From positions 124,001 to 188,000 of the forward strand of contig NZ_JASAOI010000010.1 in the NCBI RefSeq assembly GCF_029953285.1: a stretch of 64,000 nt of DNA, written 5' to 3'. This DNA is from Yinghuangia seranimata. GTDB taxonomy: Bacteria; Actinomycetota; Actinomycetes; Streptomycetales; Streptomycetaceae. The notes beneath the pieces are model-generated. The model saw nothing but the letters and a program-made list of their open reading frames with translations, had not been told where the DNA came from and searched no databases. Every line of letters begins with the position of its first letter. The stretch's first letter is position 1. Positions 58,860 to 64,000 of the stretch are shown in pieces. Made by a program: the position numbers and the translations under genes.

Positions 58860-61148
58860 TCAGCCGAAGCGGCCGAGGCGGTGGTCGAGTCCGGTCCAGC
58901 GGCGGCCGGCCGAGACGGTCCGGACGGCCTGGCCCAGCGCGCGGCGGGACCCGACCAGGACCACGAGCTTCTTGGCCCGGGTGACGGCGGTGTAGAGGAG
59001 GTTGCGTTGCAGCATCATCCACGCGCTCATGGTGACCGGCACCACGACGGCGGGGTACTCGCTGCCCTGGGAGCGGTGGATGGTGACGGCGTAGGCGTGG
59101 GTGAGCTCGTCGAGTTCGGAGAAGTCGTACGGCACCGACTCGTCCTCCTCGGTCAGCACGGTCAGCTTCTGGTCGTCGGCGTTGATCCCGGTCACCACGC
59201 CGCCGGTGCCGTTGAAGACACCCGACTCGCCCTTGTCGTAGTTGTTGCGGATCTGGGTGACCTTGTCGCCGACCCGGAAGACCCGGCCGCCGAACCGTTT
59301 TTCGGCGAGGCCGGGGCGGCTCGGGGTCAGGGCCTCCTGGAGGAGGAGGTTGAGCGCGCCCGCGCCGGCGGTGCCACCGTGACGCGGCGCCAGGACCTGG
59401 ACGTCGCGGCGCGGGTCGAGGCCGAAGCGGCGCGGGATGCGTTCGGCGACGACGTCGACGGTGAGGCGGGCGGCGTCCTCGGGCTCGTCCACGGCGAACA
59501 GGAAGAAGTCGTTCAGGCCGTCGGTCACCGGCGGGCGGCCGGCGTTGATGCGGTGCGCGTTGGTGACGACGCCGGACTGCTGCGCCTGCCGGAACACCTG
59601 GGTGAGCCGGACGCGCGGCACGGCGGGCGCGGCGAGCAGGTCGCGCAGCACCTCACCGGCGCCCACCGAGGGGAGTTGGTCGACGTCGCCGACGAACAGC
59701 AGGTGGGCGCCCGGCGGTACGGCCTTGACGAGGCGGTTCGCGAGGAGCAGGTCGAGCATCGAGGCCTCGTCGACGACCACGAGGTCGGCGTCGAGGGGGC
59801 GGTCCTGGTCGTAGGCGGCGTCGCCGCCGGGCCGCAGTTCGAGCAGGCGGTGCACGGTGGCCGCTTCGCAACCGGTCAGCTCGGACAGCCGCTTGGCGGC
59901 CCGCCCGGTCGGCGCGGCGAGCACCACCTTGGCCTTGCGGGCCCGGGCGAGTTCGACGACGGAGCGGACGGTGAAGCTCTTGCCGCAGCCGGGGCCGCCG
60001 GTGAGCACCGCGACCTTCTCGGTCAGCGCGAGCTTGACGGCGGCCTCCTGCTCGGGGGCGAGCGCGGTGCCGGTGCGCGAGCGCAGCCAGCCGAGCGCCT
60101 TGTCCCAGTCGACGTCGCGGAATCCGGCGAGCCGGTCGTCGGGCCCGGCGAGCAGGGCCCGGACCCGGCCGGCGAGCGAGATCTCCGCGCGGTGGAACGG
60201 CACGAGGTACACCGCCTGGACGGGGTCGCCCTGGGAGCCCGACGGCGTCACCGGGCCGGGCATCTCCTCGCGGACCACGCCCTCCTCGTCGGCGAGTTCG
60301 TCGAGGCAGGCGCGCACGAGGGCGGCCTCGACCTCGAGGATCTTGACGGCGGCGGCGACCAGGTCGTCCTGCGGCAGGTAGCAGTTCCCGTTGTCGGCGC
60401 CCTCCGACAGCGTGTACTGGAGGCCGGCCTTGACGCGCTGCGGCGAGTCGTGCGGTATGCCGACGGCCTGAGCGATGGCGTCGGCGGTCTTGAAGCCGAT
60501 GCCCCACACGTCCGACGCGAGGCGGTAGGGCTCGGTGCGCACGACCGTGATGGACTGCTCGGCGTACTCCTTCCAGATCCGCACCGCGGGCGAGGTGGAG
60601 ATGCCGATGCCCTGGAGGAAGACCATGACCTCCTTGATGGCCTTCTGCTCCACCCACGCCGCGGCGATGAGGTCGCGGCGCTTGGGGCCGAGCCCGGGGA
60701 CCTCGATGAGCCGGGCGATGTCCTGTTCGATGACGTCGAGCGAGGCGGCGCCGAAGTGCTCGACGATGCGCTCGGCCATCCGCGGGCCGATGCCCTTGAT
60801 GAGCCCCGAGCCGAGGTAGCGGCGGATGCCCTGCACGGTCGCCGGCAGCACGGTCTCGTAGGCGTCGACGACGAACTGCTTGCCGTACTGCGGGTGGCTG
60901 CCCCACCGGCCGGTCATCCGCAGCGACTCGCCCGGCTGGGCGCCGAGCAGGGCGCCGACGACGGTGAGCAGGTCCCCGCCGCCGCGTCCGGTGTCGACGC
61001 GGGCGACGGTCCACCCGTTCTCGTCGTTCTGGTAGGTGATCCGCTCCAGCACCGCTTCGAGACGCGCCCCGCCCGCTCCGCCGCCCTGCCGGGCCGCGGG
61101 CACGTCGGCGGCGCCGCGGGGCGCTTCGGGCCGGATACCGGTGGTCAT
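58860..61148 (-). CDS. recD2: ATP-dependent RecD2-type DNA helicase
   Basis: A 762-residue superfamily 1B helicase, unwinding DNA 5-prime to 3-prime. The N-terminal OB and helix-hairpin-helix region includes GSGLIKGIGPRMAERIVEHF and EVPGLGPKRRDLIAAAW. Walker A is LTGGPGCGKSFT, Walker B VVVDEASMLDL, then FVGDVDQLPSVGAGEVL and the C-terminal HAYAVTIHRSQGSEYPAVVVP and LLYTAVTRAKK. No recB or recC is adjacent, as expected for RecD2. The N-terminus has an Ala/Gly-rich leader of about 30 residues. Start is the ATG at 61148. Confidence 0.93.
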   Translation of the reverse strand: MTTGIRPEAPRGAADVPAARQGGGAGGARLEAVLERITYQNDENGWTVARVDTGRGGGDLLTVVGALLGAQPGESLRMTGRWGSHPQYGKQFVVDAYETVLPATVQGIRRYLGSGLIKGIGPRMAERIVEHFGAASLDVIEQDIARLIEVPGLGPKRRDLIAAAWVEQKAIKEVMVFLQGIGISTSPAVRIWKEYAEQSITVVRTEPYRLASDVWGIGFKTADAIAQAVGIPHDSPQRVKAGLQYTLSEGADNGNCYLPQDDLVAAAVKILEVEAALVRACLDELADEEGVVREEMPGPVTPSGSQGDPVQAVYLVPFHRAEISLAGRVRALLAGPDDRLAGFRDVDWDKALGWLRSRTGTALAPEQEAAVKLALTEKVAVLTGGPGCGKSFTVRSVVELARARKAKVVLAAPTGRAAKRLSELTGCEAATVHRLLELRPGGDAAYDQDRPLDADLVVVDEASMLDLLLANRLVKAVPPGAHLLFVGDVDQLPSVGAGEVLRDLLAAPAVPRVRLTQVFRQAQQSGVVTNAHRINAGRPPVTDGLNDFFLFAVDEPEDAARLTVDVVAERIPRRFGLDPRRDVQVLAPRHGGTAGAGALNLLLQEALTPSRPGLAEKRFGGRVFRVGDKVTQIRNNYDKGESGVFNGTGGVVTGINADDQKLTVLTEEDESVPYDFSELDELTHAYAVTIHRSQGSEYPAVVVPVTMSAWMMLQRNLLYTAVTRAKKLVVLVGSRRALGQAVRTVSAGRRWTGLDHRLGRFG

Positions 61149-61202
61149 GCCGGCCCACGCTAGCCGTTCCCCCGGACACCGGCCCGACGTTGTCCACAGG
61201 CC

Positions 61203-62105
61203 TTAGGGGCGGGGCACCCCCATCGGGTTGGGGACGGGGACGGCGCCCGTGTCGACGAGGTGGCGGGCGAGCGGGGTCGCCAGGGCGATGGCCTCCTCGA
61301 CGGCGTACTCGCCGAGCGCGCGCAGCGGGGCGGAGGCGAGCCGGTTGGTGGCGTCCTCGACGGAGGTGCGCAGGGCGATGCCCGCGTCGGTGAGGTCGCC
61401 CTGGGTGTCCAGGGCGCCGCGGCCCATCAGGTCGACGAGTGCGCGCTCCCACTGCTGTTCGGTCCAGCCGCGGCTGGTCACCAGCCATTCGCCGGGGGCG
61501 AGTCCGGTGGCGGCGTGGGTGACGGAGTTCTGGATGCCGTCGAGGCCGTGGTGGACGGCGGCCAGCACGTGCCCGTCGCCGCGGTGTTCGCGCAGGACGG
61601 TCGCGGCGAGCCACACACGCAGGTGCGGCGAGGCGTCCTCGGGCAGTCGCACGGAGGACCACGCCGCGGCCAGCGGCCGCCCGCCGAAGTCGCAGCCGGC
61701 GGCGGCGTGTTCGAGGAGGCGGGCGAGCCGGTCGAGGTCGGCGTCGGCGGGCAGCGCCGCCTGGAGGGCGCGGTCGACGGAGGCCAGGCGCGCGGCGAGG
61801 ACCTGCTCGGGTGTCGCGATGGCCCAGGCGTCCGGCAGGGCGCGGGCGGCCCGGCTCGGGGCGAAGCCGAAGAACATCGCGGTGACGGCGTCGGGGCCGA
61901 CCGCCCCGAGCGGTGCCGCGCGTCCGGCGAAGTAGCCCATGAACCAGCCCTTGAGGCCGAGTTCCTCGCCGGCCGCGGTGACCTCGGGGGCGAAGTAGCA
62001 GATCGCGTGGATCGGTTCGATCGCGCCCCACAGCCGGCGTGCGGGGTGGTCGTCGACGGTGGCGGCGCCCGCGGCGGGTCCGGTGTGCTCGGCGGTCATG
62101 GTCAT
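61203..62105 (-). CDS. SCO6745-family protein
   Basis: A 300-residue protein of the actinomycete SCO6745 family, with residues such as AICYFAPEV, LGLKGWFMGYFAGRAAPLG and FFGFAPSRAARALPDAWAIA. The C-terminal third (REHRGDGHVLAAVHHGLDG, SRGWTEQQWERALVDLMGRG) resembles a helix-turn-helix-like module. Biochemical function is unknown. The ATG at 62105 overlaps the stop of the MFS gene (ATGA), so it is probably translated with the transporter; an ATG two codons later (62099) has a better-spaced GGAG. Confidence 0.8.
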   Translation of the reverse strand: MTMTAEHTGPAAGAATVDDHPARRLWGAIEPIHAICYFAPEVTAAGEELGLKGWFMGYFAGRAAPLGAVGPDAVTAMFFGFAPSRAARALPDAWAIATPEQVLAARLASVDRALQAALPADADLDRLARLLEHAAAGCDFGGRPLAAAWSSVRLPEDASPHLRVWLAATVLREHRGDGHVLAAVHHGLDGIQNSVTHAATGLAPGEWLVTSRGWTEQQWERALVDLMGRGALDTQGDLTDAGIALRTSVEDATNRLASAPLRALGEYAVEEAIALATPLARHLVDTGAVPVPNPMGVPRP

Positions 62106-63598
62106 CTCTCCGTACCGGAGGTCGTCAGGTCGGCGCCGGCCGCGGCGGTCCCGGACGTGGCCCTGCCGGGTGCCGAGGCGGCTGCCTTCGACCCTATGCG
62201 ATCGGTCCCACGCGGCCGCGCGAGGAGTAGGGCGACGGCCGCGGCGGCCAGTGCGGCGCCGCTCTGGAGGTACCAGACGCGGTCGAAGCCGTTGAGGACG
62301 CCCGCGGTGGTCGTGGGGGTGCCGAGCAGGACGACGACGAGTGAGACGCCGAGCACGGAGCCGAGTTGCCGCAGCATGGTCGCGACGCCGGAGCCGGTCG
62401 CGGCGAACTGCGGCGGCAGCGCGGTGGTGGCTGCGGCGACCAGGGTGGGCAGCATCAGGCCGACGCCGACACCGGTGGCCATCATGCCGGGCAGCATGCT
62501 CGACGCGTACGGGGAGCCGGTGTCGAGCGAGTAGGCCCACCACAGCGTCCCGGCGGCGAAGACCACCGCGCCGCTGGAGGCGAGCGTGGCGGCGCCGAGC
62601 CGGGCGGCCCACCTGCCGGACAGGATCGAGGTGGGCGGCACCAGGAGCGGTCCGGGGGTGATGGCCAGGCCGGTGCGCAGCGCGGACCAGCCCCACACGT
62701 CCTGGCACCACAGGGTGATGCCCAGCAGCATCGAGGCGAAGGCGACGCCGAACAGCACCGAGGCGGCGCCGGCGACGCTGAACGCGCGGACGCGGAGCAT
62801 GCCGGGCGCGACGAGCGGCCGCGGGTGGCGGGCGGTGCGCACCGCGAACCAGGCGGCGCCGAGTGCGGCGACGGCCCACGCGGCGTCGGCGCGGGGCGAC
62901 GCCCAGCCCCAGTCCTCGGCCTTGACCAGGCCGAGGGACAGCGCGCCGATGGCGACGACGAAGAGCAGGGCGCCGAGCAGGTCGGGCAGCGGGGCGCGCT
63001 CGGCGGCGGGCGTTCCGGCGGGCAGGACGCGGGCGCCGATCAGCACGGTGGCGACGCCGATCGGCAGGTTGATCAGGAACACCCAGCGCCAGCCGGGTTC
63101 GACGAGGAGTCCGCCGAGGACGGGGCCGACGGCCGCGGCGAGGCCTCCGACGGCGGCCCACACGCGCACGATCCCGGCGCGCTTCTCGGGCGGGAACGAG
63201 GTGAGCAGGAGTCCGAGCGAGCTGGGCACGAGCAGCGCTCCGCCGGCGGCCTGGAGGAGGCGCGCGGCGACGAGGAAGCCCACGTTGGGCGCGGCGGCGC
63301 ACAGCGCGGAGGCGGCGGTGAACAGCGCGGTGCCGCGCAGGAACGCGGCGCGGTGCCCGCTGCGGTCGGCGAGGCGTCCGGCGGGGACGAGCAGTGCGGC
63401 GAAGACGACGGCGTAGCCGTTGAGGACCCAGGACAGGTCGGCGAGGTCGGCGCCGGACCATGTGCGGGCCATGGCGGGCACGGCCACGTTGACGATGAAC
63501 AGGTCGATGTTGACGAGGACGACTCCGGCGCAGACCACGGCGGCGACGAGGGCGCGGCTCCGGGGCGGTTCCGGGGTGCGCGGGGCGGCTTGGGACAC
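62102..63598 (-). CDS. MFS drug exporter, DHA2/EmrB type (14 spans)
   Basis: A 498-residue proton-driven transporter. The first span region has VVLVNIDLFIVNVAVPAMARTW, and motif A is PAGRLADRSGHRAAF. Motif C is WAAVGGLAAAVGPVLGGLLVEPGWRWVFLINLPIGV, split over residues about 132-167. About 14 spans are visible, fitting the DHA2 group that exports antibiotics and dyes. The GTG at 63598 follows GGGGAG five bases upstream. It is divergent from an HxlR regulator and coupled to the SCO6745-family gene. Confidence 0.92.
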   Translation of the reverse strand: MSQAAPRTPEPPRSRALVAAVVCAGVVLVNIDLFIVNVAVPAMARTWSGADLADLSWVLNGYAVVFAALLVPAGRLADRSGHRAAFLRGTALFTAASALCAAAPNVGFLVAARLLQAAGGALLVPSSLGLLLTSFPPEKRAGIVRVWAAVGGLAAAVGPVLGGLLVEPGWRWVFLINLPIGVATVLIGARVLPAGTPAAERAPLPDLLGALLFVVAIGALSLGLVKAEDWGWASPRADAAWAVAALGAAWFAVRTARHPRPLVAPGMLRVRAFSVAGAASVLFGVAFASMLLGITLWCQDVWGWSALRTGLAITPGPLLVPPTSILSGRWAARLGAATLASSGAVVFAAGTLWWAYSLDTGSPYASSMLPGMMATGVGVGLMLPTLVAAATTALPPQFAATGSGVATMLRQLGSVLGVSLVVVLLGTPTTTAGVLNGFDRVWYLQSGAALAAAAVALLLARPRGTDRIGSKAAASAPGRATSGTAAAGADLTTSGTER

Positions 63599-63623
63599 AG
63601 GTCTCCCCTGGTGCTCACGAACG

Positions 63624-63685
63624 GTGAGTTCTATGACGAAACTCAATGTAGGGACAGTGAGTTTCTTGACGCAACCCACTAGGAT
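63624..63685. promoter_or_regulatory. Direct-repeat operator and promoter between MFS and HxlR genes
   Basis: GTGAGTT-N4-GACG occurs twice, at 63624-63638 and 63657-63671, with starts 33 bases apart, close to three helical turns. TAGGAT at 63680-63685 fits a -10 element for the HxlR gene and lies only six bases before its ATG, suggesting a leaderless or very short leader. The repeats are likely HxlR sites controlling both genes. Confidence 0.55.
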
Positions 63686-63691
63686 CGCGGT

Positions 63692-64000
63692 ATGCGCCGC
63701 AAGTCGTTCGAAGACGTGCCCTGCTCGGTCGCCCAGTTCCTGGAGGTCGCCGGGGAGTGGTGGACGATGCTCGTGATCCGCGACGCGTTCCTCGGCGTGA
63801 CCCGCTTCGACGACTTCCAGACCCGCCTGGGCATCTCCCGCAACGTGCTCACCCAGCGGCTGGAACACCTGGTCGGGCACGGCGTGTTCGAGCGCGTGGC
63901 GTACCAGGAGAACCCGCCGCGCTACGACTACCGGCTCACCGACAAGGGCCGGGCGATGTGGACGGTCGTCAACGCCATGCGGCAGTGGGGCGACGACTGG
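63692..64000 (+). CDS. HxlR-family regulator, truncated by the window end
   Basis: The first 103 codons of a winged-helix HxlR-type regulator. It begins MRRKSFEDVPCSVAQFLEV, with the N-terminal Cys typical of redox- or aldehyde-sensing members. It continues with GEWWTMLVIRDAFLGVTRFDDFQTRLGISRNVLTQRLEHL (split over residues about 22-61) and the wing YDYRLTDKGRAMW. It is divergent from the MFS exporter operon, which it probably represses through the direct repeats in the shared region. The 3-prime end lies outside the window. Confidence 0.88.
   Translation, partial: MRRKSFEDVPCSVAQFLEVAGEWWTMLVIRDAFLGVTRFDDFQTRLGISRNVLTQRLEHLVGHGVFERVAYQENPPRYDYRLTDKGRAMWTVVNAMRQWGDDW

Noticed and set aside
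58860-58995. Extension of the coding remnant through the recD2 3-prime end
   Set aside because: The high third-position GC there is explained by recD2 on the opposite strand, whose third codon positions fall on the same bases.
1-64000. CRISPR arrays, insertion sequences, integrases or attachment sites
   Set aside because: No regularly spaced repeats, transposase or integrase genes, or flanking target duplications were seen on either strand.

Overview
The window is very GC-rich with almost complete G/C at third codon positions, and it codes on both strands with few gaps. The gene set points to a mycelial actinomycete, most likely Streptomycetaceae: a short secreted chaplin, a SpoIIE/PP2C phosphatase and a STAS anti-anti-sigma factor, F420-dependent luciferase-like oxidoreductases, the egtABCD ergothioneine genes, a DinB-type TIGR03084 protein and several TetR and HxlR regulators. 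The genus cannot be fixed from the sequence alone. No rRNA, tRNA, CRISPR array, insertion sequence or phage region was seen. The content is mostly chromosomal housekeeping plus accessory metabolism.

Layout. 1-5.2 kb: an F420-type oxidoreductase divergent from its probable TetR regulator, a 658-residue protein of unknown function, and CtaG. 5.2-13 kb: an acetate-type symporter with its DUF485 partner, a catalytically degenerate class I aldolase-like protein, a VOC protein, apolipoprotein N-acyltransferase and a cholesterol-oxidase-like GMC enzyme. 13-17.3 kb: a lone sesquiterpene-type cyclase, a SpoIIE phosphatase, a slipin followed by a striking 9-nt periodic tract, and a chaplin. 17.3-26.3 kb: a DUF3516-type helicase, a metallophosphoesterase, a quinone oxidoreductase, a DUF6629 protein, OsmC, a possible small RNA with a U-tract terminator, an OmpR-type two-component pair and a divergent exported protein. 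26.5-31 kb: egtA-egtB-egtC-egtD. 31-38.9 kb: a translationally coupled minus-strand operon (carotenoid-cleavage oxygenase, acyl-CoA synthetase, SCP2-type thiolase, atypical thiolase), a nearby F420-type oxidoreductase, and a divergent regulator built from two HxlR/zinc-ribbon modules. 38.9-47 kb: SerRS, an SPFH protein, a peptidoglycan hydrolase, a PhyH-like dioxygenase, an epimerase, a STAS protein and a PTH2-like protein. 47-53 kb: TetR plus haloalkane dehalogenase, a TIGR03084 protein, an HSL-type esterase, and TetR divergent from a D-aminoacylase-like amidohydrolase. 53-58.6 kb: psd-pssA (phosphatidylethanolamine synthesis), two tandem rhomboid-like membrane proteins, and a NarL-type two-component pair. 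58.6-64 kb: a decayed coding remnant, RecD2, a SCO6745-family protein, an MFS exporter and the start of a divergent HxlR regulator.

Genes are organised in short operons, very often with 4-base GTGA/ATGA stop-start overlaps. Convergent gene pairs are commonly separated by perfect GC-rich hairpins. The most coherent pathway of open function is the carotenoid-oxygenase operon. Its enzymes would cleave an alkene bond, activate the resulting acid as a CoA thioester and shorten it by thiolysis, under a regulator with duplicated HxlR and zinc-ribbon modules. The most unusual raw sequence signal is the 26-unit 9-nt repeat after the slipin gene.
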